64,000 bases of DNA from Stenotrophomonas sp. SY1 (GTDB lineage: Bacteria > Pseudomonadota > Gammaproteobacteria > Xanthomonadales > Xanthomonadaceae): positions 2,585,543-2,649,542 of the forward strand of contig NZ_JAJOYR010000001.1 in assembly GCF_021202945.1 (NCBI RefSeq). The letters run 5' to 3'. How positions within the stretch are numbered: position 1 is the stretch's first letter; the number at the start of each line of letters is the position of its first letter. A model generated the notes under the pieces. It saw nothing but the letters and a program-made list of their open reading frames with translations, had not been told where the DNA came from and did no database searches. Below, piece by piece: positions 1 through 8,045 of the stretch. The position numbers and the translations under genes were made by a program.

Positions 1-341
1 GCGAACGACAGCTCGTACTGGTAGCCCGTGCCCTTGCGCAACAGCCACGCCTGCTGGTGATGGACGAACCCACCGCCAGCCTCGATTTCGGCAACCAGCT
101 GCGCATTCTGGATGTGGCCAGGGCGCTGGCCGACACCGGCATCTGCATCCTCATTTCCACCCACCAGCCGCAGCATGCCCTGCAGGTTGCAGACCGCATC
201 GCACTGATGGCCGAGGGTGGTCTGCTGGCGGTCGGCCCGGCCACGCAGGTCGCCACGGCCACGCGCTTGTCGCAACTGTACGGGGTGGATGTCACCCGCA
301 TCAGCGCCGCCCTTCCCGCCTCCTGCCTGGAACCCCGATGA
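1..341 (+). CDS. ABC transporter ATP-binding protein, iron/cobalamin type (C-terminal part only)
   Basis: The gene is cut by the window start; the frame is open from base 3. The first codons read ERQLVLVARALAQQP, the stretch just after an ABC signature motif. Walker B with its catalytic glutamate follows (LLVMDEP, then TASLD) and the H-loop histidine sits in STHQPQHAL. The sequence resembles the FecE/BtuD group, the ATPases that energise uptake of ferric siderophores, haem or cobalamin with FecCD-type permeases. The permease and binding-protein genes should lie upstream, outside the window. The stop overlaps the next start by ATGA, so the methyltransferase is probably co-translated. The substrate cannot be read from this fragment. 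Confidence 0.85.
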   Translation, partial: ERQLVLVARALAQQPRLLVMDEPTASLDFGNQLRILDVARALADTGICILISTHQPQHALQVADRIALMAEGGLLAVGPATQVATATRLSQLYGVDVTRISAALPASCLEPR

Positions 342-1135
342 CCGCACTGCCCACCGCCATAGATCACGCCGCACGCTATCGCCAACACCTGGCCGCCTGC
401 GGTTATCAGGCCAAACCCGCGACCGAATGGGATGCACGCGCGGCGCAGTCCAGCTGGCGGCGCCGCCATGACGACTACACCGAGGCGTTCCTGGCCCGCC
501 TTGACCTGCGCAACGTAGCCAGCGTGCTCGACGTCGGCTGCGGGCCAGGCTTGCTGACCTTGCCGATCGCCAGGCAGGTTGCCGAGGTGCATGCGCTGGA
601 CTACAGCGCGGGTATGCTCGCCGGCCTGCGAGCTGCGGCCAGCGCTGAAGGCGTGCACAACGTGCACAGCTGGCAGCGCTCCTGGGAAGAGGATTGGGAT
701 GACATTCCGAACTGCGACGTCGCCATCGCCTCGCGCTCACTGATGGTGCCGGACCTGGCGGCCGCGCTGGCCAAACTTGACGGCCATGCACGGCAACGTG
801 CCTGCATCACCTTCTCAACCGGACCACGCAGCGGTGTCCCTGAACTGGCTGCATTGCTGGGAAGGCACTGGACACCCATGCCCGACCACCGCTATCCGAT
901 CAACCTGCTGCTGGACATGGGCCGCGAGCCACATGTCGACTATCTGCCGGTCTCGGTGCGCGATTCATCGCAGGACGTCGATGACCTGCTGCGTCAGGCG
1001 GCAGGGTTGTTCGATGCGCTCGATGCGCGCGATGAAGGCCGCATACGCGACTGGCATGCCGCCTCACCCTCGCACCGGTTGGGCTTGGCACCGACCCGGC
1101 GCTGGGCGTTCATCAGCTGGCAGACCGGCGACTGA
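338..1135 (+). CDS. class I SAM-dependent methyltransferase
   Basis: A 265-residue protein with a Rossmann-type methyltransferase core. Glycine-rich motif I (VLDVGCGPG, residues 63-71) binds S-adenosylmethionine, and the acidic residue after the next strand (HALDYS) fits motif II. No signal peptide or membrane segment is seen, so it is cytosolic. It overlaps the ABC ATPase by ATGA, implying a shared transcript and perhaps a role in metabolising the imported metal complex or cofactor; that link is inference from position only. The methyl acceptor cannot be deduced. The gene ends 13 bases before the convergent DUF1615 gene, leaving no room for a conventional terminator. Confidence 0.8.
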   Translation: MTALPTAIDHAARYRQHLAACGYQAKPATEWDARAAQSSWRRRHDDYTEAFLARLDLRNVASVLDVGCGPGLLTLPIARQVAEVHALDYSAGMLAGLRAAASAEGVHNVHSWQRSWEEDWDDIPNCDVAIASRSLMVPDLAAALAKLDGHARQRACITFSTGPRSGVPELAALLGRHWTPMPDHRYPINLLLDMGREPHVDYLPVSVRDSSQDVDDLLRQAAGLFDALDARDEGRIRDWHAASPSHRLGLAPTRRWAFISWQTGD

Positions 1136-1148
1136 GAACAGCCGACGG

Positions 1149-2252
1149 CTAGCGCTGCAGGCATTGCCGGTAACGTTCGTCCACCCGGTTGGCGAACCAC
1201 TCGGTGGTCAACTCGCGGGTGATCTTGGGGCTGTCCAGGCGGATGCCGGGAATCACGGCACGCGGCAACGGCGTGCCCGAGCGTGATTCGGCAATGGCGA
1301 ACACCCTTGTGTGGATGTCACTGCTGCTGAAGTCCAGCTGGTCGGCCTGCTCCAGGGCACGGCGGATCTGGGCATCGTCCATGCGCAGTTCGCCACCGAG
1401 CTGGCGCACCGCGCGTTCGGTCTGGCCGGGTTTGTCCAACGGCGCGCCCGGCACCAGCAGGTCGCCATCCAACGCCAGCGTGACGCCGGTGGCCACGCTT
1501 GCCGCATTCTGGAACGCCGCATTGCGGCTGGCATACCAGCCAGCGTTGTAATCGGCGAAGCGGTGCACCTTGCGCGTATACGGCGTCTGGTAGCCCAGCA
1601 GATGCATGGTGCCGAAGTAGATGCCACCGCGCCGGCTGAACACCTCCTCGCGGATGCTGCCACGCACCGGATACGGATAGCCCTGCGCGTGCTCCTGTGC
1701 GAACGGAATGCTCACCTGCATCGCGCCACCGGTCTGTACCGGATTCTGGCCGGCGAACAGACGCCGCCCCATCGGCACACGATCAATGATTTCCTCATAC
1801 AGCCGGCTCAGATCGTGCTCGGTGCGTACGGCAGCCAGTTTTTCCGAATAACTGCGGCCATCGGCTGCCTTGATCCTGAGCCCGGCATCCACCAGCAGGG
1901 CCGGAACGCGTTTGGCCGAGGCACGGCGGTCGATCTCACGCCTGGCAATGCGCGGCAGGTTGGCAACTTCCGGGTCGGCACGATAACCGGTCTCCTGTTC
2001 GATCACCGCCAGCACCGCACAGATGTTTTCCGGGTTCGGCGTGATGCGCTGGGTCGCCAGCGCCGTCTGGATGTCGCCAGCCCAACCCTTGCGGTCGTCG
2101 ACCTTGCCGGGAATGCGGCGCTCGATATCCCTGCGAACCACGTCGCCGACGTCATCCGGTGCCGGGCCAGGCACGGTACTGCACGCGGTCAACACGGCCA
2201 GCGGCAGCCCACCAAGCAGCACACGGCGCGGCATACCGATCACGCGCCCCAT
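1149..2252 (-). CDS. DUF1615 family lipoprotein
   Basis: A protein of about 367 residues resembling the DUF1615 family. The start shown gives a basic N-terminus, a short hydrophobic stretch and a lipobox-like LAVLTAC, so lipid attachment at Cys24 and transport across the inner membrane are likely. ATG codons at 2234 and 2300 are alternatives; the first would put the cysteine at 18. The body contains ENICAVLAVIEQETGY and FADYNAGWYASRNAAFQ, features that recall lysozyme-like transglycosylase folds (a Glu in a helix followed by a YNAG element). A peptidoglycan-acting role is therefore possible but not established. It is divergent from the diguanylate cyclase gene across about 95 bases. Confidence 0.7.
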   Translation of the reverse strand: MGRVIGMPRRVLLGGLPLAVLTACSTVPGPAPDDVGDVVRRDIERRIPGKVDDRKGWAGDIQTALATQRITPNPENICAVLAVIEQETGYRADPEVANLPRIARREIDRRASAKRVPALLVDAGLRIKAADGRSYSEKLAAVRTEHDLSRLYEEIIDRVPMGRRLFAGQNPVQTGGAMQVSIPFAQEHAQGYPYPVRGSIREEVFSRRGGIYFGTMHLLGYQTPYTRKVHRFADYNAGWYASRNAAFQNAASVATGVTLALDGDLLVPGAPLDKPGQTERAVRQLGGELRMDDAQIRRALEQADQLDFSSSDIHTRVFAIAESRSGTPLPRAVIPGIRLDSPKITRELTTEWFANRVDERYRQCLQR

Positions 2253-2347
2253 CGCACGCCTGGCCAGATGTACCGCATTCCCCCTGTCGAACCTGCCCAT
2301 ATACTTCACGCCCTGTCTGTCTGAGCCACGCTGGTGGCTTGAATTCT

Positions 2348-3511
2348 TTGAACGCCACTGCCGAGCAGTACTTCGCACTCGTCGTTCCCGCCACGTCCCT
2401 GCTGCTCGGGCTCTCACTCATGGCGGGTTGGAACTCGCTGCGCAGGCAACGTTACCTGCTATGGATTGCCGCCGGCTACATCCTCACCTGCATTCCCCTC
2501 GCCGCGCAAAGCCTGATGAACGACCGGCAGATGGCCAGTTGGGCCGTCGCCACCGGCGCACTGTACTGCAGCGGTGCCTGGGCCATCGCACAGGGCTTTG
2601 CCGCGCGCAGCGGCGACCGGCTACCAGTGCGCCCTGCGGTGCTGATCACCGCACTTGTCCTGGCCGCGTTGTTTCATTTCTCGCGCGCCGAGGACTCACT
2701 TGCGATGCGCACGCTGAGCCTGAACATCGGCATGGCGCTGCTGCTGGCCCTGCCGCTGCCCCGTCTGTTCCGCAGCCGCCACGACGACAACCTGCTGGAG
2801 CGCGTGTTGCGCTACTCCTATGTCGTGCTGGTTCTCTACTCGCTGGCGCGGCCGATGATGGTGCTCGGCTTTTCGCCGGTGCCAAGCAGCGGCGAACTGT
2901 CGCGTTCGGGCCTGTGGCTGTGGATGCTGGCCATCAACCTGCTGCTCAACCTGTGGTTCGTGTTCCTGCTGCTGGGCAGCGTCGTTCAGGGCTTGATGGA
3001 ACGACTGCGGCATGAGCGCAACCACGACCCACTGACCCAACTGCTCAACCGGCGCGCATTCTTCGAAGTCGCCAACGCGCAGCTGGCAACCGGACACCCG
3101 CAACGCTGGGCCGTGCTGGCCTGCGACGTGGACCACTTCAAGCGGATCAACGACACCTGGGGACACGCCGCCGGCGACCATGTATTGCGCCATATGGGCA
3201 CGCTGTTGTCGGGCATGGTGCGGCCACATGACGTGGTGGCGCGCTTCGGCGGCGAGGAATTCGTCCTGCTGCTGCGCTGCCAGGACATCGACATGGCGCA
3301 GTCCATCGCCGAACGCATCCGCACCACCCTGGCAACAACGCCCTGCTCGCCGATCAACGAGACCCTGACCGCCAGTTTCGGCCTCACCCTGGTTGCCGGG
3401 CCAAAAGATCTGTCCGCCGCGCTGGAGCGTGCCGACCAGGCCGTCTACCAGGCCAAGAACAAGGGCCGCAACCGGGTGGTCCGCGCAGGGGCGCTCGAGC
3501 CAATCACATGA
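2348..3511 (+). CDS. membrane-anchored diguanylate cyclase (GGDEF)
   Basis: About 387 residues. The first half holds several hydrophobic segments, consistent with six or seven membrane helices as in a membrane sensor region of unknown ligand. The second half is a GGDEF domain with the active-site motif GGEEF at residues 301-305, so it should make cyclic di-GMP from two GTP. An RPHD inhibitory-site motif (residues 292-295) lies five residues before it, so product feedback is expected. No ATG fits the beginning: in-frame TTG codons occur at 2339 and 2348, and the second is chosen here. It is followed 76 bases later by an acetyltransferase gene on the same strand. Confidence 0.85.
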   Translation: MNATAEQYFALVVPATSLLLGLSLMAGWNSLRRQRYLLWIAAGYILTCIPLAAQSLMNDRQMASWAVATGALYCSGAWAIAQGFAARSGDRLPVRPAVLITALVLAALFHFSRAEDSLAMRTLSLNIGMALLLALPLPRLFRSRHDDNLLERVLRYSYVVLVLYSLARPMMVLGFSPVPSSGELSRSGLWLWMLAINLLLNLWFVFLLLGSVVQGLMERLRHERNHDPLTQLLNRRAFFEVANAQLATGHPQRWAVLACDVDHFKRINDTWGHAAGDHVLRHMGTLLSGMVRPHDVVARFGGEEFVLLLRCQDIDMAQSIAERIRTTLATTPCSPINETLTASFGLTLVAGPKDLSAALERADQAVYQAKNKGRNRVVRAGALEPIT

Positions 3512-3587
3512 AGGCGCCTGCGACGGGCCGGCCAACCACGGACAGGCGCTATCCTGCACCGGCACATCGCCGCACAGACAGCACTCC

Positions 3588-4094
3588 ATGGACCTCCTGA
3601 TCCGCAACGAGCAACCCGGCGACATCGACGCCATCGGCCGCATCACCGAGGCCGCTTTCGCCGGGCAGGCCTATTCCAGTCATACCGAACAATTCATCGT
3701 CAGCGCATTGCGCAGGGCCGGACAGCTGACGCTGTCGCTGGTCGCCACGCGCGGCGACGAACTGCTCGGGCACGTCGCGGTGTCACCGGTGCGCCTGTCC
3801 AACGGCGCTGCCGGCTGGCATGGCCTCGGACCGATTTCCGTACGGCCGGATCAGCAAGGCCAAGGCATCGGCTCGGCGTTGATGGAAGCGGCGATCGCCC
3901 GTCTGCAGGCGATGGGCAGCGCCGGCTGCGTGCTGCTCGGCGAGCCGGCCTATTACGCGCGCTTCGGCTTCAGGGTGTATCCGGGGCTCGAACTGCCCGG
4001 CGTCCCTGCCGAGTATTTCCAGGCACTGCCGTTCGGCGGCGACGTGCCGCAGGCCAGCGTGCAGTACCACGACGCCTTCAACGCCACCGCCTGA
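3588..4094 (+). CDS. GNAT-family N-acetyltransferase, YhbS-like
   Basis: A 168-residue protein with the GNAT fold. The acetyl-CoA pyrophosphate-binding loop is clear (VRPDQQGQGIGSALM), preceded by the strand GLGPISV and followed by GEPAYYARFGFR, which is typical of the YhbS-like subgroup (COG3153). It transfers acetyl from acetyl-CoA to an unknown amine. The ATG is the first in-frame start that yields the standard N-terminus (LLIRNEQPGD). It ends 21 bases before the convergent histidine kinase gene. Substrate unknown. Confidence 0.8.
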   Translation: MDLLIRNEQPGDIDAIGRITEAAFAGQAYSSHTEQFIVSALRRAGQLTLSLVATRGDELLGHVAVSPVRLSNGAAGWHGLGPISVRPDQQGQGIGSALMEAAIARLQAMGSAGCVLLGEPAYYARFGFRVYPGLELPGVPAEYFQALPFGGDVPQASVQYHDAFNATA

Positions 4095-4115
4095 GCCGCA
4101 GGTCGCACACGGCAC

Positions 4116-6068
4116 TCATGCCGCCAGCGAGCCATCGCCGGCGGCCCCGCGCGCCAGCACCGCGCCGATCCTGGCCGATATCTCGCAGGCCGAAAACGGC
4201 TTGAATAGCACCGGGTAGCGGTCCTGGATCAGCCCTTCGGTAACCGCCACATCGGCGCTGTAGCCGGTAGCGAAAATAATGGGCACGTGCACCCGCGCTT
4301 CCACCACGTCGATCAGATCGTTGATGGTCAACTTGCCGGGCATGCGGATGTCGGAAATGATCAGGTCCGGGCGCACGCCGTTGTCCATCAGCATCACCGC
4401 ATGATCGACATTGAACGACGTCATGGTGCTGTAGCCGAGCTGGGTCAGGATGCTGTCCATCGCTTCGCGCACGGATTCGTCGTCCTCCACCAGCAGCACC
4501 TTGCCCACGCCGGGTTGCAGCGGCGCACTCGGGTCAGGCGCCAACTCCTGCACAGCCTCGCAGCGCGGCAGATACAGCGACATCCGCGTGCCCTGCCCAA
4601 GCTCCGAATGGGCTTCCACGAAGCCACCCGAGCTCTCCACGAAAATCCTGACCATCGGCAGCCCAAGCCCGGTGCCCTTGCCGGCCGGTTTGGTGCTGAA
4701 GAAGGGCTCGAAGATCCGGCTCTGCAACTCGGGGGGAATGCCGGCGCCGTTGTCCTCCACGCTGAACATCACATAGTCGCCAGCAATGCCGCCGGGGCAA
4801 CACGCAACACGATTCTCCACGGTCAACCGGACCACGCCCCGCCTATCCACCGCATCGCGCGCGTTGATGGCCAGGTTGATCAGCGCATTCTCCAGATACG
4901 ACTTGTCGGCCAGCACCGGGTGCAGGTCCGCGCCCAGGTCGATGCAGAAATCGACCTCCGCGCCAACCGCCTTGGACAGCAACTCCTGTACGCCGATGAC
5001 CAGTTGTGCCGGGTCCAGCGCAACAGCGTTCTGCGGCATCCGGCCACTGAATCCAGCCAACTGGGTGGAAAGCCGCCCGGCCTTCTTCAGGCAGCCCTCC
5101 AGTATCTGTATGTGCTGGTGCATCGCACCGTGCTGCGCGTGGGGCTGCATCATCTCGACATTGATGCCCATGACGTGCAGCAGGTTGTTCAGGTCGTGGG
5201 CCACGCCTCCGGCCAGGTGTGCAACCAGTTCCATCTTGTGCTGCTGGGCGGCAACCCGCTGCGACTCCAACAGGCGGCTTTCGCTGGAAGCACAACGAGT
5301 TTCCAGTTCGGCAATACGCGCCAAGGCCTGTTGCTCGGCATCGTAGAAGGCCTGGATGTTGACGCTGGTGCCCACCCAGTAGCCGGCCGCGCCGCTCTCA
5401 TCGAGCACCGGAGCGACCGAGAACTGGAACCAGTGATAGTCGCCGTTGTGGTCACGCAACCGATAACGACACGGCTGCGGCATGTGTCCGGCAGCCATGG
5501 CCTGTGACATCGCCACGCAGGCCCCGGTCAGGTCATCCGGATGAACCTTGGCAAGGTGCCGCGTATTGCCGGGATCGTAGAACTCCGCTTCGCCGTAGGT
5601 GAACAGGTTGGAGGTGCGATTGGTCCAGAACAACTCGGCCTTGGCCGTACACAGCCATGTGTTGTGCGGCAGGTGATCAAGCACACGCCGGTAGCTTTCG
5701 TTGACCGCTTCGGCCATGGCCGGCGCTGTCCCGGCCATGGCCGCTGCCGACAACGGCAACACCACGCACTGTACCCGCGAGCTCTCAGCGCCTGGCGGAT
5801 CGATGGCCGAGAACTCGAAACGCGCATTGCCGGCAGGCCAGTCGCAGGCCACCAGTGCATCGGCCAGGACGCAGTCGCGCAGGGCTTGCAAGGTGTTCGG
5901 CACCAACCCGAACAGATTCTTGCCGTTGATGGCCTGAACATCCTTGAAGAAACGCAGGAACGCCTTGTTGGAGAAGACGATGTCCAGGCTGACGCTGTCG
6001 ATCACGGCGATGGCCACTGCCGAATCGCGGAAGGCTTTGCCATAGCTGGAAAGCAGTTGTTCTGCCAT
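4116..6068 (-). CDS. soluble PAS-PAS sensor histidine kinase with C-terminal receiver (hybrid kinase)
   Basis: 650 residues with no membrane segment, so a cytosolic sensor. Order: PAS-like region (about 10-110), second PAS (about 120-245, with FYDPGNTRHLAKVHPDD and a PAC-like WFQFSVAPVLDESG), coiled linker (245-285), histidine dimerisation domain with the phospho-acceptor His291 in GGVAHDLNNLL, ATPase domain with N box around Asn402, G1 DNGAG (439-443) and G2 GKGTGLGL (463-470), and a receiver (523-640) with acidic pair Asp529-Asp530, phospho-acceptor Asp573 and Lys623. The H-box type places it with NtrB-like or HWE-free PAS kinases such as those feeding phosphorelays. No DNA-binding output is attached and no partner regulator is next to it; the downstream target is unknown. 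Confidence 0.88.
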   Translation of the reverse strand: MAEQLLSSYGKAFRDSAVAIAVIDSVSLDIVFSNKAFLRFFKDVQAINGKNLFGLVPNTLQALRDCVLADALVACDWPAGNARFEFSAIDPPGAESSRVQCVVLPLSAAAMAGTAPAMAEAVNESYRRVLDHLPHNTWLCTAKAELFWTNRTSNLFTYGEAEFYDPGNTRHLAKVHPDDLTGACVAMSQAMAAGHMPQPCRYRLRDHNGDYHWFQFSVAPVLDESGAAGYWVGTSVNIQAFYDAEQQALARIAELETRCASSESRLLESQRVAAQQHKMELVAHLAGGVAHDLNNLLHVMGINVEMMQPHAQHGAMHQHIQILEGCLKKAGRLSTQLAGFSGRMPQNAVALDPAQLVIGVQELLSKAVGAEVDFCIDLGADLHPVLADKSYLENALINLAINARDAVDRRGVVRLTVENRVACCPGGIAGDYVMFSVEDNGAGIPPELQSRIFEPFFSTKPAGKGTGLGLPMVRIFVESSGGFVEAHSELGQGTRMSLYLPRCEAVQELAPDPSAPLQPGVGKVLLVEDDESVREAMDSILTQLGYSTMTSFNVDHAVMLMDNGVRPDLIISDIRMPGKLTINDLIDVVEARVHVPIIFATGYSADVAVTEGLIQDRYPVLFKPFSACEISARIGAVLARGAAGDGSLAA

Positions 6069-6272
6069 GAAGCGAGTTCCGACTGATCACCAAATCAACA
6101 GGAAAGGAGCTGCGGCAGCCCACCCGCGCCCGCCGCGCCAAGACAGGCAACAAGTAACACGCACCCGCCGCACGGCCACGTGAAAAATCCTCGCTGCTGG
6201 CACGGCCAGCAGACGCTGCCAGGGCCACACTTTGCGTTAGGCTTGTGCCCGGACCGTACCGGCGCACCGATC

Positions 6273-7049
6273 TTGAGAACCGTACACGCAACCCGCTACA
6301 TCACACCGCTGCGCGAAGGTGGTTCGCTGCCGGCGGTGATCGAAGCCGATGACGACGGCATGTACGTCATCAAGTTCCGTGGCGCCGGCCAGGGGCCGAA
6401 GGCGCTGATCGCCGAACTGGTGGTCGGCCGCCTCGCCCAGGCATTGGAACTGCCGATGCCCGACATCGTGCTGGTCGAGCTGGACCGCGAGTTCGCGCGC
6501 ACCGAACCGGACCCGGAAATCCAGGAATTGATCCGCGCCAGCGAAGGCACCAACCTGGGCAGCGACTACCTGCCCGGCGCCATCAACTACGACCCGGCAG
6601 CGATGCAACCCGATGCCGAATTGGCTTCGCGCATCGTCTGGTTCGACGCTTTCACCAGCAATGTCGACCGTACCGCGCGCAACCCCAACCTCATGGTGTG
6701 GCACCGCAAGCTGTACCTGATCGACCATGGCGCAGCACTGTACTTCCATCATGACTGGGAGAACGCTGGCGAAGCCTGCGGCAAACCATTCAAGCTGATC
6801 CGCGACCACGTGCTGCTGCCGTTTGCCAGCCGCATCGCCGAGGCCGACGCAGCGATGGCACCGCGGCTGAGCGATGCGGTGATCGATGCGGTGGTGGAAC
6901 AGATTCCGGAAAGCTGGCTGCACAACGAGTCGTTCTTCGACAGCCCTGCGGCCTATCGTCAGGCCTACGCCGACTACCTCAAGCGCCGCCTGCAGCTGCG
7001 TCAGGCCTTTGTCCAGGAGGCCATCGATGCCAACGCTGCACACGTATGA
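6273..7049 (+). CDS. HipA-like protein kinase (short form)
   Basis: 258 residues from a TTG start (the alternative GTG at 6180 adds 31 residues without recognisable homology). It shows the HipA/CtkA kinase core: Lys34 in YVIKF as ATP-binding lysine, catalytic Asp132 and Asn137 in NVDRTARNPNL, and metal-binding Asp151 in LIDHGAAL. It is much shorter than E. coli HipA (about 440 residues) and lacks the N-terminal subdomain that contacts HipB. No HipB-like helix-turn-helix gene is adjacent; instead its end overlaps a DUF3037 gene by 23 bases, a pairing that recurs in bacteria. It is probably a serine/threonine kinase with an unknown target. Calling it a toxin would be inference. Confidence 0.75.
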   Translation: MRTVHATRYITPLREGGSLPAVIEADDDGMYVIKFRGAGQGPKALIAELVVGRLAQALELPMPDIVLVELDREFARTEPDPEIQELIRASEGTNLGSDYLPGAINYDPAAMQPDAELASRIVWFDAFTSNVDRTARNPNLMVWHRKLYLIDHGAALYFHHDWENAGEACGKPFKLIRDHVLLPFASRIAEADAAMAPRLSDAVIDAVVEQIPESWLHNESFFDSPAAYRQAYADYLKRRLQLRQAFVQEAIDANAAHV

Positions 7050-7419
7050 CTACGCGATCATCCGCGTGGTACCGCGGGTGGAACGCGAGGAGTTCATCAA
7101 CGTCGGAGTCATCGTCTCCTGCCCCGCCGCCGGCCATCTGCAGGCGGCCATCGAGATCGACGTCGAACGCCTGCGGGCATTCGCGCCGCAGCTCGACCAG
7201 GAAGAATTGCTGCCGTGGCTGGATGCGATAGTGGCGATCTGCGAAGGCCGCGCCGATGCCGGCCCCATCGCTCGGCTGCCGGCACGTGCACGCTTCCATT
7301 TCCTAACCGCAAAACGCAGTTCGGTGGTGCAGACCTCGGTTACCCACGTAGGACGCACCAGCGACCCACAGGGCCTGGTGGAGCGGTTGCTGGAACGCAT
7401 GGTGCGGACACCGCGCTGA
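7027..7419 (+). CDS. DUF3037 family protein
   Basis: 130 residues, starting inside the 3' end of the HipA-like kinase gene, so the two are almost certainly co-translated. The N-terminus (YDYAIIRVVPRVEREEFINVGV) matches the DUF3037 signature. The body is mixed alpha/beta, without signal peptide or membrane segment. Its function is not known. The constant partnership with HipA-like kinases suggests that it may be the regulator, substrate or antitoxin-like partner of the kinase; this is inference. Convergent with the next gene, with a repeat hairpin pair in the gap. Confidence 0.72.
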   Translation: MPTLHTYDYAIIRVVPRVEREEFINVGVIVSCPAAGHLQAAIEIDVERLRAFAPQLDQEELLPWLDAIVAICEGRADAGPIARLPARARFHFLTAKRSSVVQTSVTHVGRTSDPQGLVERLLERMVRTPR

Positions 7420-7444
7420 TCCCCGTACCACCACATAACACAAA

Positions 7445-7507
7445 GGCCGGGATGGGTACCCGGCCTCCACGCCAAACGCTCGCGTTGAAGCCGGGGCAAT
7501 CCCGGCT
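7445..7507. repeat. two GC-rich hairpins between convergent genes
   Basis: Two perfect short palindromes lie in the 100-base gap: GGCCGGG/CCCGGCC (7445-7465, 7-base loop) and AGCCGGG/CCCGGCT (7489-7507, 5-base loop). Neither is followed by a clear T run. They could act as weak terminators for the convergent DUF3037 and TonB-C-like genes or be remnants of an intergenic repeat. Confidence 0.6.
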
Positions 7508-7519
7508 CCAGACACGACG

Positions 7520-7918
7520 TTAGTTTGATCCTTGCTGCGTTGCCGGGCTCCAGCGCGTCGACAACTGACTGCGAACCGGTTGGCGGGCCTGGTTGGCCTC
7601 GGTCGGCTCGAAACGCATGGCTCTGACAGCACTGAGCGCCCACGCGGCATTTGCGCCAGCTGGCTTCACATCAACCAATTCAACGTCCTTGGTCCGACCG
7701 CGCTTGGTCACTGTGTATGCAACAGTGACCTCCTCTGCAAACGCCACCTTGCCAGGATCTGCCCGCATCCGCGGAAAGAAATCCCCTTCACTGGGAACCC
7801 ATAGCTTCAATGCTTCTGCAGGCGATAGATCCAAAGGTTCATTGTTTCCGGCAGAAGCCGGTGAGCTGATCACGGCAGTAGCAACTAGCAGCATGAAACC
7901 AATCATCTTTGAACGCAT
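7520..7918 (-). CDS. small secreted protein with a TonB C-terminal-like domain
   Basis: 132 residues. A basic start and hydrophobic core ending in SSPASA give a plausible signal peptide (cleavage near residue 23), so it should be periplasmic. The mature part contains VTVAYTVTKRGRTKDVELVDVKPAG followed by AVRAMRFEPTEANQARQPV, the strand-helix-strand pattern of the TonB C-terminal (energy-transducer) fold. There is no membrane anchor with proline-rich linker, so it is not a complete TonB. A GGGGAAGAG ribosome-binding sequence sits immediately before the ATG at 7918; an ATG four codons later has better spacing. Convergent with DUF3037. Role unknown. Confidence 0.6.
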   Translation of the reverse strand: MRSKMIGFMLLVATAVISSPASAGNNEPLDLSPAEALKLWVPSEGDFFPRMRADPGKVAFAEEVTVAYTVTKRGRTKDVELVDVKPAGANAAWALSAVRAMRFEPTEANQARQPVRSQLSTRWSPATQQGSN

Positions 7919-8045
7919 GCTCTTCCCCGAATGGATTGGACGCCCGCGCACTCTAGAAGTGGCCAACCCGCACTGCAAGTCCATAGCCGACCTGCCATCC
8001 TGACGAAGCATGCAGGGTCATTAATGCCCCGGCTTACCGGCAGGA

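Noticed and set aside
6180..7419. Classical HipBA toxin-antitoxin pair
   Set aside because: No helix-turn-helix HipB gene exists on either side and the kinase lacks the HipB-binding part.
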